Shown: positions 37,782 through 45,794 of the stretch, piece after piece
Layout: each line of letters begins with the position of its first letter
Numbering within the stretch: position 1 is the first letter of the stretch
Assembly (NCBI RefSeq): GCF_023231945.1
Contig: NZ_JAJLJH010000013.1
Location: 62,001-126,000 of the forward strand
Source: Scleromatobacter humisilvae
GTDB taxonomy: Bacteria > Pseudomonadota > Gammaproteobacteria > Burkholderiales > Burkholderiaceae_C
Reading direction: 5' to 3'
DNA: 64,000 nt
Notes under the pieces: model-generated
Told to the model about the DNA's origin: nothing
What the model saw: only the letters and a program-made list of their open reading frames with translations
Databases searched by the model: none
Translations under genes and position numbers: made by a program

Positions 37782-38347
37782 CTTCCGACGACGCCTTCCC
37801 GTCGCTGTCGACGAAGCGCCTGCAGCTGCGCGAGATCGTCGCGAGCGACGCGCCCGCGCTGCTGGCGATACACGGCGACGCCGAGGCGATGAAGTGGTTC
37901 GGCACCGATCCGCTGGCCGACCTCGAGGCCGCCGAGAAGGTGATCGCCGGCTTCGCCAACCTGCGCCAGCAGCCCAGCCCGGGCGTGCGCTGGGGCATCG
38001 TGCACGCCGATCCGGCGCGCGGCGGCGCGCTGCTGGGCACCTGCGGCGTGTTCCGCTGGAATCGCGGCTGGCGCACCTGCCTGACCGGCTACGAGCTCGC
38101 GCGCCACGCGCAGGGCCGGGGCTACATGGCCGAGGCGCTGCGCGCGATCTTCGCGTGGGCCTTCGACAGGATGGACGTCGAACGCATCGAGGCGCAGGTG
38201 CATCCGCTCAACGCGCCGTCGCTCAAGCTGCTGAAGTCGCTCGGCTTCGTCGAGGAAGGCCTGCTGCGCGAGGCCGGGTTGTGGATGGGCGAGCGGCGCG
38301 ACCTCGTGCAGCTCGGATTGCTGCAGCGCGAGTTCGTGCGCGGCTAA
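37778..38347 (+). CDS. GNAT-family N-acetyltransferase (RimJ/RimL type)
   Basis: The protein is 189 aa with the RimJ-like layout: STKRLQLREIVASDAPAL at the start, TGYELARHAQGRGYMAEALR (acetyl-CoA pyrophosphate loop RxxGRG-like), then RIEAQVHPLNAPSLKLLKSL and GFVEEGLLRE. It probably acetylates an N-terminus or a small amine. Its start overlaps the mini-ORF stop, and its end overlaps the convergent AHSA1 gene. Confidence 0.88.
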   Translation: MTSDDAFPSLSTKRLQLREIVASDAPALLAIHGDAEAMKWFGTDPLADLEAAEKVIAGFANLRQQPSPGVRWGIVHADPARGGALLGTCGVFRWNRGWRTCLTGYELARHAQGRGYMAEALRAIFAWAFDRMDVERIEAQVHPLNAPSLKLLKSLGFVEEGLLREAGLWMGERRDLVQLGLLQREFVRG

Positions 38348-38829
38348 CCCAGCGTGGGCAGCAGCTCGTCGAGCTGGCCGAACTGCTCGGGCAGGCCGTC
38401 CGTGCTGCCGACGTTGCGCTCGAACGATTCCTTGGTCGGATAGGCCTCGGTCAGCGTCAGCAGCGTCTGGCCGCCCTTCTCCTCGAAGGTGACCGTGGTC
38501 ACGGCACCGTCCTCGCTTTCCTCATTCGTCCACACCAGACGCGACGGCGGCGCGACCTCGAGGTAGCTGCCGAAGAAGGCCAGCGTCTTCGAGTCCCCGA
38601 GGTCGAACACCAGGCGATAGCCGCCGCCCACGCGAACGTCCTGGTCCAGCGACAGCAGCTTGAGGCCGCTCGACTTCGGCACCCACCACTGCTTGAACAA
38701 CTCCGGACGCGTCCAGGCCTCGAACACGATCCGGGCCGGCGCGTCGAAGGTGCGCGTCACGACGATCTCGCGATCGCCGCGGCGCTCCGCCGTCGTGGGG
38801 CGGGTCTCACGATTTCTTCCGTCGGCCAT
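38344..38829 (-). CDS. AHSA1/SRPBCC family protein
   Basis: The protein is 161 aa with the AHSA1-type START-like fold: DREIVVTRTFDAPARIVFEA, WTRPELFKQWWVP, GGGYRLVFDLGD and the C-terminal FGQLDELLPTL. It probably binds a hydrophobic ligand. It overlaps the end of the ArsR gene by 23 bp, so the pair is one operon controlled by that ArsR protein. This pair has the usual regulator-first order. Confidence 0.85.
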   Translation of the reverse strand: MADGRNRETRPTTAERRGDREIVVTRTFDAPARIVFEAWTRPELFKQWWVPKSSGLKLLSLDQDVRVGGGYRLVFDLGDSKTLAFFGSYLEVAPPSRLVWTNEESEDGAVTTVTFEEKGGQTLLTLTEAYPTKESFERNVGSTDGLPEQFGQLDELLPTLG

Positions 38830-39172
38830 CTCTCTGCTCCTTGCGTTTCAATTCCTGGACGATCCTGTCCAGCTCGGAAAAGCGGGCGTCCCACATCTGG
38901 CGATAGGCCTCGATCCAGGCCGCCGCCTCGTCCAGGGCGCCGTGGCCGATGCGGCACGTGCGCACGCGCCCGACCTTCTCGGTGCTGACCAGCCCCGCCT
39001 GCTCCAGCACGCCGACGTGCTTCTTCATGCCCGTCAGCGTCATGTGGAAGCGCTCGGCCAGCTGCGTGATCGACGCGTCCTCGCGCCCGAGCTGCTCGAG
39101 CACGCCGCGGCGCGTGGCGTCCGAGAGCGCGGCGAAGGAAGCGTCGAGGCGGGCGGGTGAATACTGAACCAT
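38807..39172 (-). CDS. ArsR-family regulator of the AHSA1 gene
   Basis: The protein is 121 aa. The winged helix starts LDASFAALSDATRRGVLEQL and the recognition helix is MTLTGMKKHVGVLEQAGLV. It has no metal-binding cysteine cluster. The ATG at 39172 has no Shine-Dalgarno and sits inside a perfect inverted repeat. This suggests autorepression at the start codon and perhaps a leaderless message. The C-terminus is basic (KRKEQRDGRRKKS). Confidence 0.9.
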   Translation of the reverse strand: MVQYSPARLDASFAALSDATRRGVLEQLGREDASITQLAERFHMTLTGMKKHVGVLEQAGLVSTEKVGRVRTCRIGHGALDEAAAWIEAYRQMWDARFSELDRIVQELKRKEQRDGRRKKS

Positions 39173-39184
39173 TTTGTTCAGTAT
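39161..39184. promoter_or_regulatory. ArsR operator overlapping its own start codon
   Basis: A perfect 9-bp inverted repeat, atactgaac/gttcagtat, has a 6-bp spacer containing the arsR start codon. Occupation would block both promoter and start. It is a textbook-sized dimer site. Confidence 0.7.
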
Positions 39185-39222
39185 ATGACCGCGGATGGTC
39201 CGACGCAAGCCGCGTCGCGTGT

Positions 39223-39660
39223 CTAGTCTTCGTAGAGTTCCAGCGGCAGCTCGTCCGGATCGGCGAAGAAGGTGAAGCGCCGGCCGGTGTACTCGTCGAC
39301 GCGGATCGCCTCGACGGCCACGCCCTGCGCCTCCAGCTCGGCCTTGGCACGCGCGACGTCGGCCACCGCGAACGCGAGGTGGCGCAGCCCGCGGGCTTCG
39401 GGATACGACGGCCGTGGCGGCGCGCCGTCGAACGAGAACAGCTCGAGCTGCGAACCGTCCGGCAGCGCGAGATCGAGCTTCCACGAGCGCCGCGCCGCTC
39501 GCCAGTGCTCGTCGAGCACGCGCAGGCCCAGCACCTGCGTGTAGAAGCGCTTCGAGCGCTCGTAGTCCGAGCAGATGATCGCGGCGTGATGGAGGCGCAG
39601 CAGCATGGTGGCCCGATTGTCGGCGATGGCACGCGGCGCGGGCTCCCCTGGGTTTTCCAT
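39223..39660 (-). CDS. VOC family protein (YaeR/glyoxalase I-like)
   Basis: The protein is 145 aa (or 127 from the ATG at 39606). The VOC modules are LHHAAIICSDYERSKRFYTQ with VLGL, and GLRHLAFAVADVARAKAELE ending FFADPDELPLELYE. His, Glu, His and Glu ligand positions appear intact, as in YaeR-type proteins. I keep the ATG at 39660 because GGAG lies 6-7 nt upstream. The gene is divergent from the sugar operon. Confidence 0.82.
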   Translation of the reverse strand: MENPGEPAPRAIADNRATMLLRLHHAAIICSDYERSKRFYTQVLGLRVLDEHWRAARRSWKLDLALPDGSQLELFSFDGAPPRPSYPEARGLRHLAFAVADVARAKAELEAQGVAVEAIRVDEYTGRRFTFFADPDELPLELYED

Positions 39661-39672
39661 TAATCACTCCGC

Positions 39673-39701
39673 TTGATTTATTAATCGCGCGTCCTCACAA
39701 T
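39673..39701 (+). promoter_or_regulatory. Sigma-70-like promoter of the polyol ABC operon
   Basis: TTGATT at 39673-39678 and CACAAT at 39696-39701 are separated by 17 bp. The -35 lies in a near-palindromic AT-rich stretch (gatttattaatc), a plausible operator for the ROK regulator encoded in the operon. This is read by eye only. Confidence 0.4.
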
Positions 39702-39757
39702 CGCCCCACGCCACGCCGCCGCAGAAGCGGCCTTCCTCAACGCATCGGAGACAAACC

Positions 39758-40759
39758 ATGCTGAAGTCCGCTTCGTCCCTGCTCGCCATCGCCGCCCTCG
39801 CGGCCGTCACCACCGTCGCCGTGAGCGCGGACCAGCCCGTGATCGGCCTGATCACCAAGACCGACACCAACCCCTTCTTCGTCAAGATGAAGGAAGGCGC
39901 CACCGAGATGGCCAAGTCGCGCGGCGCCAAGCTGCTGACGGCCGCGGGCAAGCAGGACGGCGACAACGCCGCGCAGGTCACGGCCATCGAGAACATGATG
40001 ACGGCCGGCGCCAAGACCATCATGATCACGGCCAACGATTCCAAGGCCATCGTGCCGGCGATCCAGAAGGCGCGCGCCAAGGGCGTGATGGTGATCGCGC
40101 TCGACAGCCCGACCGACCCGCAGGACGCCACCGACGCCCTGTTCGCCACCGACAACTACAAGGCCGGCATCCTGATCGGCGAGTACGCGAAGGCGGCGCT
40201 CGCCGGCAAGCCCGCGAAGATCGTCACGCTCGACCTGTTCCCCGGCCACCCGGTCGGCGCGCAACGCCACAACGGCTTCATGAAGGGCTTCGGCCTGGCC
40301 GCGCCCGACAAGTCGGTCAACACGCTGGGCACCGCGCCGGAGATCATCTGCCAGGCCGACAGCTACGGCGACCAGGCCAAGGGCCAGACGGCGATGGAGA
40401 ACTGCCTGCAGAAGAACCCCGACGTCAACCTGATCTACACGATCAACGAGCCGGCCGCCGCGGGCGCGTACACGGCGCTCAAGCGCGCGGGCAAGGAAAA
40501 GGGCGTGGTCATCGTGTCGGTGGACGGCGGCTGCGCGGGCATCCGCAACGTCAAGGCCGGCATCATCCAGGCGACGTCGCAGCAATACCCGCTGAAGATG
40601 GCCGCGCTGGGCGTGGCCGCGGGCGTCGACTACGCGACCAAGGGCACCAAGGTCAGCGGCTATACCGACACGGGCGTCACGCTGATCGCCGACAAGCCGA
40701 TGGCAGGCGTCGACAGCAAGGACTCCAAGGTCGGCGAATCGCTGTGCTGGGGCAAGTGA
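39758..40759 (+). CDS. Sugar/polyol ABC transporter substrate-binding protein
   Basis: The protein is 333 aa with a signal peptide ending AAVTTVAVSA. The mature part is a type I sugar-binding protein of the RbsB/FrcB class: IGLITKTDTNPFFVKMKEGA, ITANDSKAIVPAIQKARAKG, VIALDSPTDP and VSVDGGCAGIRNVKAG. It delivers substrate to the permease encoded two frames downstream. The FrcB-like sequence suggests fructose-type sugars, while the dehydrogenase at the operon end suggests ribitol or another pentitol. Confidence 0.9.
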   Translation: MLKSASSLLAIAALAAVTTVAVSADQPVIGLITKTDTNPFFVKMKEGATEMAKSRGAKLLTAAGKQDGDNAAQVTAIENMMTAGAKTIMITANDSKAIVPAIQKARAKGVMVIALDSPTDPQDATDALFATDNYKAGILIGEYAKAALAGKPAKIVTLDLFPGHPVGAQRHNGFMKGFGLAAPDKSVNTLGTAPEIICQADSYGDQAKGQTAMENCLQKNPDVNLIYTINEPAAAGAYTALKRAGKEKGVVIVSVDGGCAGIRNVKAGIIQATSQQYPLKMAALGVAAGVDYATKGTKVSGYTDTGVTLIADKPMAGVDSKDSKVGESLCWGK

Positions 40760-40760
40760 G

Positions 40761-40874
40761 ATGGTCGATTCCGTGTCAACCTGTTTGCGGGCCGCGCGCC
40801 GGGCCGCCCCAAGAAGGCCCGCAGTCCCCTCGGGGGACGGAGCGCCGTACCCGGCGCGGGAGGGGCTCCAATGA
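40761..40874 (+). repeat. Junction repeat d: coupled mini-ORF between binding protein and permease genes
   Basis: The ATG is one base after the binding-protein stop. After 37 codons the TGA overlaps the permease start (ATGA). The peptide runs from MVDSVSTCLRAARRAAPRRP to PSGDGAPYPAREGLQ. It is the sister of the mini-ORF at 32.2 kb. Confidence 0.7.
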
Positions 40875-41875
40875 CCGCCGTGGTGCCTGACGCCAAGGCG
40901 ACGAAGCCGAACGTCGGCGGGCTGCAATGGCCCGCGGGCCTCAGCGTCGCCGTCCTCGGCCCGGTGATCGCGCTGGTGCTCGCGTGCGTGTTCTTCGCCA
41001 CGCAGAGCGAGCACTTCCTGACGGGCGCCAACTTCTCGCTGATCCTGCAGCAGGAGGCCGTCGTCGGCGTGATCGCGATCGGCCAGACGCTGGTGATCCT
41101 GACCGGCGGCATCGACCTGTCGTGCGGCATGCTGATGGCGCTGGGCGGCATCGTGATGACCCGCTTCGCGACGACGCTGGGCATGCCGCCGGTGTTCGCG
41201 ATCCTGTGCGGCATCGCGGTGACCTCGGCGTTCGGGCTCGTCAACGGGCTGCTGGTGACGCGCATCCGCCTGCCGTCGTTCATCGTGACGCTCGGCACGA
41301 TGAACATCGCGTTCGCGGCGACGCAGCTGTACTCGGGCGCGCAGACCGTCACCGACCTGCCGCCGGTGATGACGGCGCTCGGCGACACCTTCTCGATCGG
41401 CGGCACGCAGTTCGCGTGGGGCACGATCGTGATGCTGGCGATGTACGGACTCGCCTGGTTCGTGCTGCGCGAGACCGCCGCCGGACGCCACGTCTACGCG
41501 GTCGGCAACAACCCCGAGGCCACGCGGCTGGTGGGCATCGCGACGCAGCGCGTGCTGCTGGTCGTCTACGTCGTGGCCGGCGCGCTGTACGGCGTCGCGT
41601 CGCTGCTGAGCGTGTCGCGCACCGGCGTGGGCGACCCGAACGCCGGCCAGACCGACAATCTCGACGCCATCACCGCCGTCGTGCTCGGCGGCACCAGCCT
41701 GTTCGGCGGCCGCGGCGTGATCGTGGGCTCGCTGGTCGGCGCGCTGGTGGTCGGCGTGTTCCGCAACGGGCTGACACTGATGGGCGTGTCGTCGATCTAC
41801 CAGGTGCTGGTCACGGGCGTGCTGGTCATCCTGGCCGTCACCGCCGATCAACTCTCGCGTCGGGGAGCCCGCTGA
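40871..41875 (+). CDS. Sugar ABC transporter permease (RbsC/FrcC family)
   Basis: The protein is 334 aa with about nine hydrophobic segments. The family signatures are QTLVILTGGIDLSCGMLMAL and the late LFGGRGVIVGSLVGALVVGV. YAVGNNPEATRLVGI is the cytoplasmic loop contacting the ATPase. It forms the membrane channel with the ATPase encoded next, whose start overlaps its stop (TGATG). Confidence 0.92.
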   Translation: MTAVVPDAKATKPNVGGLQWPAGLSVAVLGPVIALVLACVFFATQSEHFLTGANFSLILQQEAVVGVIAIGQTLVILTGGIDLSCGMLMALGGIVMTRFATTLGMPPVFAILCGIAVTSAFGLVNGLLVTRIRLPSFIVTLGTMNIAFAATQLYSGAQTVTDLPPVMTALGDTFSIGGTQFAWGTIVMLAMYGLAWFVLRETAAGRHVYAVGNNPEATRLVGIATQRVLLVVYVVAGALYGVASLLSVSRTGVGDPNAGQTDNLDAITAVVLGGTSLFGGRGVIVGSLVGALVVGVFRNGLTLMGVSSIYQVLVTGVLVILAVTADQLSRRGAR

Positions 41876-42675
41876 TGAACGCGATCGCAACCCCCCGTGT
41901 GGTGATGAAGGCGACGTCGCTGGTCAAGCGCTACGGCCAGGTCGTCGCGCTCGACGGCTCCGACTTCGAGCTGCGCTCCGGCGAGATCCTCGCGGTGATC
42001 GGCGACAACGGCGCCGGCAAGTCCTCGCTGATCAAGGCCTTGTCGGGCGCGACCGTGCCCGACTCGGGCGAGATCCAGCTCGATGGCGTCGTCACGAAGT
42101 TCCGCAGCCCGATCGAGGCACGGCGCGCGGGCATCGAGACGGTCTACCAGGATCTCGCCGTCGCGCCCGCGATGACCATCGCCGAGAACCTGTTCCTCGG
42201 CCGCGAGATGCGGCGCCCCGGCTGGCGCGGCAACGTGCTGCGCATGCTGGACAAGCGCCGCATGATCGAGGAGAGCATCGCGCGGCTGGCGGAGCTGAAG
42301 GTGGGCATCCGCTCGATGTCGCAGGCGCTGGAGACGCTGTCGGGCGGACAACGGCAGTGCGTGGCCGTCGCACGCGCGGCCGCGTTCGCCAAGCACGTCG
42401 TCATCATGGACGAGCCGACCGCGGCGCTGGGCGTCAAGGAAGGCGGCATGGTGCTGGAGCTGATCCGCCGCGTGCGCGACCGCGGCCTGGCGGTGGTGCT
42501 GATCTCGCACAACATGCCGCACGTGTTCGAGGTGGCCGACCGCATCCACGTCGCGCGCCTGGGCAAGCGCGCGACCGTGCTGAATCCGAAGAAGATCGGC
42601 ATGAGCGACACCGTGGCCGTGATGACCGGCGCGCTGCGTCCCGAAGACCTTCCCGCAGACGCCCTCGCCCATTGA
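41875..42675 (+). CDS. Sugar ABC transporter ATP-binding protein (FrcA-like)
   Basis: The protein is 266 aa, a single ABC domain rather than the double RbsA type. Walker A is GDNGAGKSS, the signature is LSGGQRQ, Walker B is VVIMDEPTAALG, and the switch His is in LISHNMPHV. Single-domain FrcA-type ATPases pair with FrcBC-like proteins. It energises uptake by the preceding permease and binding protein. Confidence 0.93.
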   Translation: MNAIATPRVVMKATSLVKRYGQVVALDGSDFELRSGEILAVIGDNGAGKSSLIKALSGATVPDSGEIQLDGVVTKFRSPIEARRAGIETVYQDLAVAPAMTIAENLFLGREMRRPGWRGNVLRMLDKRRMIEESIARLAELKVGIRSMSQALETLSGGQRQCVAVARAAAFAKHVVIMDEPTAALGVKEGGMVLELIRRVRDRGLAVVLISHNMPHVFEVADRIHVARLGKRATVLNPKKIGMSDTVAVMTGALRPEDLPADALAH

Positions 42676-42682
42676 GACCATC

Positions 42683-43906
42683 GTGACCGAGACCCACGCG
42701 CGCGCGGAACGCGCCCACCTGCGCCCGCGCGGGTCCAGCCAGGGCGGGCTGCGCCAGTACAACGAACGTGTGGTGCTGCAGGCGATCCGGCTGCACGGTG
42801 CGCTGCCGGGCGTGGAGATCGCGCGGCTCACCGGCCTGACCGCGCAGACGGTGTCGATGATCACCAAGAGCCTCATCGACGACGGCTACCTGCGCAAGGG
42901 CGAGCCGGTGCGCGGCAAGGTCGGGCAGCCGTCGGTGCCGCTGTCGCTCGACCCCGAGGGCGCGTACGCGATCGGCATCAAGGTGGGCCGGCGCCGGCTC
43001 GACACGCTGCTGATCGACTTCAGCGGCAAGCCGTGCGCGCGCTGGTCGCTCGCCTACAGCTTCCCCGATCCGGAGGACGTGCTGGCCGAGCTGCGCGCGC
43101 GCTTCGCCGCGATCCGCCGCAAGCTGGGCCCCGATCGGCGTGACCGCCTGCAGGGCGTCGGCCTGGCCGCGCCGCTCGCGTTGAGCAGCTGGCAGTCGCT
43201 GCTGGGCGTGACGTCCGAGGCCGCCGAGCGCTGGAACCGCCTCGACCTGCGCGAGGCCGTCGCCGCGATGTGCGACGGGCCCGTGCATGCGATGAAGGAC
43301 ACCGCGGCCGCGTGCGTCGCCGAGCTCGTCGAGGGCCGCGGGCGCGGCATGCACAGCTTTCTCTACATCTTCGTCGACACGTTCATCGGCGGCGGCCTGG
43401 TGATCGACAGCCACCTGCGCAACGGCCTGACCGGCAACGCCGGCGCGATCGGCTCGATGCCGCTGGGCCTGCCCGGCGGCCGCGGCGCCGCCCCGCAGCT
43501 GCTCAGCGTCGCCTCGCTGCACACGCTCGAACAGGCCTGGCGCAACGCGGGCCTGGCCGACCCTGGCTTCGACGGCCCCGAGGCGCTGCAGGCGCCGTGG
43601 CGCGACGTCACGCGCGCATGGCTCGCCGACGCGGCGGCCGCGATCGCGCACGCGATCCAGAGCGCGGTCTGCCTGCTCGACCTCGACGGCGTGATCGTCG
43701 ACGGCGCGATCGACCGCGGCCTGCTCGACGAGCTGATCGCCGCGACCGAGGCCGCGATGCGGCGCTCGAACTGGGAAGGCGTCAGCGTGCCGCAGCTGTT
43801 CGCGGGCAGCATCGGCGCGGACGCCGGCGCGCTCGGCGGCGCGCTGCTGCCGCTGCACGCCAACTTCGCGCCCGACCGCGACCTCTTCATCAAGGAGCAC
43901 GCCTGA
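42683..43906 (+). CDS. ROK-family transcriptional regulator
   Basis: The protein is 407 aa. The N-terminal winged helix (VVLQAIRLHGALPGVEIARL with TAQTVSMITKSLIDDG) precedes a ROK sugar-kinase-like domain (YAIGIKVGRRR, FVDTFIGGGLVID). The usual zinc-binding cysteine cluster of ROK proteins is absent: the corresponding GNAGAIGSMPLGLPGG has none. It starts with GTG 7 bp after the ATPase gene and probably senses the transported sugar and represses the operon. Confidence 0.88.
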   Translation: MTETHARAERAHLRPRGSSQGGLRQYNERVVLQAIRLHGALPGVEIARLTGLTAQTVSMITKSLIDDGYLRKGEPVRGKVGQPSVPLSLDPEGAYAIGIKVGRRRLDTLLIDFSGKPCARWSLAYSFPDPEDVLAELRARFAAIRRKLGPDRRDRLQGVGLAAPLALSSWQSLLGVTSEAAERWNRLDLREAVAAMCDGPVHAMKDTAAACVAELVEGRGRGMHSFLYIFVDTFIGGGLVIDSHLRNGLTGNAGAIGSMPLGLPGGRGAAPQLLSVASLHTLEQAWRNAGLADPGFDGPEALQAPWRDVTRAWLADAAAAIAHAIQSAVCLLDLDGVIVDGAIDRGLLDELIAATEAAMRRSNWEGVSVPQLFAGSIGADAGALGGALLPLHANFAPDRDLFIKEHA

Positions 43907-44634
43907 TGTCCCACTCATTAAGCGGTCAGGTGGCCGTCGTCACCGGCGCGGCGTCCGGCATCGGGCTGGCGAGCGCGAAGGCACTGGTCGCGGCGGGCGC
44001 GCGCGTCGTGATGGTCGATCGCGACGAGGCCGCCCTGAAGGCCGCCTGCGCGCCGCACGGCGACGCGATGCTGCCGCTGGTCATCGACCTGCTCGACGCA
44101 AAGGCCTGCGCGTCGCTGGTGCCCGCGGCGCTGGGCCTGGCCGGCCGCGTCGACATCCTGCACGCCAACGCGGGCCTCTACATCGGCGGCGACCTCGTCG
44201 ACGCGCAGGCGGACGCGATCGACCGCATGCTCACGCTCAACGTCAACGTCGTGATGAAGAACGTGCGCGACGTGCTGCCGCACATGATCGCGCGCGGCTC
44301 GGGCGACATCATCGTCACCAGCTCGCTCGCCGCGCACTACCCGACGCCGTGGGAGCCGGTCTACGCGTCGTCGAAGTGGGCGATCGACTGCTTCGTGCAG
44401 ACCACGCGCCGCCAGGTGTTCAGGCACGGCATCCGCATGGGCGCGATCTCGCCGGGGCCGGTGGTGACGGCGTTGATCGCCGACTGGCCGGCCGACAAGC
44501 TCGCCGAGGCGCGCGCGTCGGGCAGCCTGCTCGATGCGAGCGAGGTGGCCGAGGTCGTGCTGTTCATGCTGACGCGGCCGCGGGGGATGACCATCCGCGA
44601 CGTCGTGATGCTGCCGACGAACTTCGACCTGTAG
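43906..44634 (+). CDS. SDR oxidoreductase, ribitol 2-dehydrogenase-like
   Basis: The protein is 242 aa, a classical short-chain dehydrogenase. The NAD motif is TGAASGIG, the catalytic Ser is in VTSSLAAHYP, and YASSK is the YxxxK pair. It strongly resembles Klebsiella ribitol 2-dehydrogenase, with IGL, DILHANAGLYIGG, WEPVYASSKWAIDCFV, TTRRQV, PGPVVTALIADWP and the C-terminal LPTNFDL. It would oxidise ribitol to D-ribulose. Its ATG overlaps the ROK stop. No ribulokinase gene is next to it. Confidence 0.82.
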   Translation: MSHSLSGQVAVVTGAASGIGLASAKALVAAGARVVMVDRDEAALKAACAPHGDAMLPLVIDLLDAKACASLVPAALGLAGRVDILHANAGLYIGGDLVDAQADAIDRMLTLNVNVVMKNVRDVLPHMIARGSGDIIVTSSLAAHYPTPWEPVYASSKWAIDCFVQTTRRQVFRHGIRMGAISPGPVVTALIADWPADKLAEARASGSLLDASEVAEVVLFMLTRPRGMTIRDVVMLPTNFDL

Positions 44635-44643
44635 CGCGGCCGG

Positions 44644-45054
44644 TCAGAGCGCGCCGCACTTCGCGACGATGGCGTCGCCGATGGCCTTGGCGCGCGGCTG
44701 CGCGAAGGCCCAGAAGTTGTCCGGCTCCACGCGCGACAGCACCTCGATGCTGACCCGCACGCCGTCGTCGCCCTGCCGCTCCACCTCGCCCGACACGTAG
44801 GGCAGCGTGGTGCGGAACTCGACGAGCGACTGCTCGATGCCGCCGGACGGCGGATCGATGCCGGGCACGCCGTCGACGCCCTTGATGGCCTCGATCACGC
44901 AGGCGCGCAGATCCTTCGGATGCGCCTGCACGTCGACCGAGACGCGGTGCACCATGTCGATCGGCGCCTCGCAGCCGGCGCAGGCGACGGTCGCCGCGAT
45001 GGCGAGCAGTTGAAGGACGCGCCGCGAATTCTTGTTCGTCTGGAAGGAAGTCAT
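44644..45054 (-). CDS. Predicted lipoprotein, unknown function
   Basis: The protein is 136 aa. A hydrophobic N-terminus ends in a lipobox-like VACAGC, so the Cys at about residue 28 is likely lipidated. The mature part has alpha-beta character (VSVDVQAHPKDLRACVIEAI, VRVSIEVLSRVEPDNFWAFA). I do not recognise the family. It converges with the dehydrogenase gene. Confidence 0.6.
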   Translation of the reverse strand: MTSFQTNKNSRRVLQLLAIAATVACAGCEAPIDMVHRVSVDVQAHPKDLRACVIEAIKGVDGVPGIDPPSGGIEQSLVEFRTTLPYVSGEVERQGDDGVRVSIEVLSRVEPDNFWAFAQPRAKAIGDAIVAKCGAL

Positions 45055-45073
45055 GCGGCCATTGTGACCGGCC

Positions 45074-45433
45074 TCAGTCGAGATAGGCCCAGGCGTCGGC
45101 GCCGTCGAAGCGCCGCAGCCGCACGTCGCCGATCTCGTGCGGGTCGAAGTTGCGGATGTTCACGCTGATCTTGCCGCCCGGCTTCGGCGCCAGCGACTCC
45201 CAGTGCGTCACGCAGCCGCAGCCTGTGCAGCGGAAGGTCTCGATGGTGCGCTCGCCCCAGATGTAGCCGACGGTGTGTTCCGGATGGCCGGACAGCCGCA
45301 CCTCCTCGCGCGGATAGAACGCCCACAGCGCGCCGTAGCGGCGGCAGATCGAGCAGTTGCACAGGATCAGCGACGCGGGACGGTCGGGCACTTCGAGGCG
45401 GACGTTGCCGCAGTGGCAGCTGCCGTTGAGCAT
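45074..45433 (-). CDS. GFA family zinc protein (Mss4-like fold)
   Basis: The protein is 119 aa. It has the zinc cysteines of the Gfa/CENP-V family: CHCGNVRLEV, LCNCSICRRYGALW and FRCTGCGCVTHW. The founding member was described as a glutathione-dependent formaldehyde-activating enzyme, but most homologues have no proven activity. It is divergent from the small membrane protein gene. Confidence 0.88.
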   Translation of the reverse strand: MLNGSCHCGNVRLEVPDRPASLILCNCSICRRYGALWAFYPREEVRLSGHPEHTVGYIWGERTIETFRCTGCGCVTHWESLAPKPGGKISVNIRNFDPHEIGDVRLRRFDGADAWAYLD

Positions 45434-45545
45434 GGGCTGGATCTCCGGTGTTTGCGTGGCCGCGCAGTCTAGCGCCCGCATTGAAATCGCCGCGATGGAC
45501 CCAAGATGAATGCTTTCGGGCGCCTGTGCCCGACAAGGAGCCACG

Positions 45546-45794
45546 ATGCGCCGACTCTTCCTCTTCTGGCGCCAGGGCGGACGCGACCTGAGGCTGCTGT
45601 GGCGCGCGCTGCAGCACCCCGACCGGCCCGCCTGGCTGCTACCCGCCACCGTGTTGCTCGCGTTCTTCGCGCTGGATCCGCTGAGCCTCGCGATGCCGAT
45701 GCTCGGCGCGGTCGACGACCTCGTCCTGCTGCCGCTCGCGCTGCGCGCGCTGCTGAGCGCGCTGCCGCAGCACCTGAAGAGTCCTCAGGGATAG
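45546..45794 (+). CDS. Small DUF1232-like (YkvA) membrane protein
   Basis: The protein is 82 aa. LLPATVLLAFFALDPLSLAM followed by PMLGAVDDLVLLPLAL resembles the DUF1232 signature (DPIDLIPD..P..G.LDD), with the second Asp/Pro changed. A single membrane region is likely. AAGGAG lies 5 nt before the ATG. It converges on the serine hydrolase gene with a 10-bp overlap. Confidence 0.6.
   Translation: MRRLFLFWRQGGRDLRLLWRALQHPDRPAWLLPATVLLAFFALDPLSLAMPMLGAVDDLVLLPLALRALLSALPQHLKSPQG

Noticed and set aside
40871-41875. Antisense frames across the ABC operon (39.7-41.9 kb minus strand)
   Set aside because: They cover several convincing plus-strand genes and consist of low-complexity Arg/His/Asp sequence.
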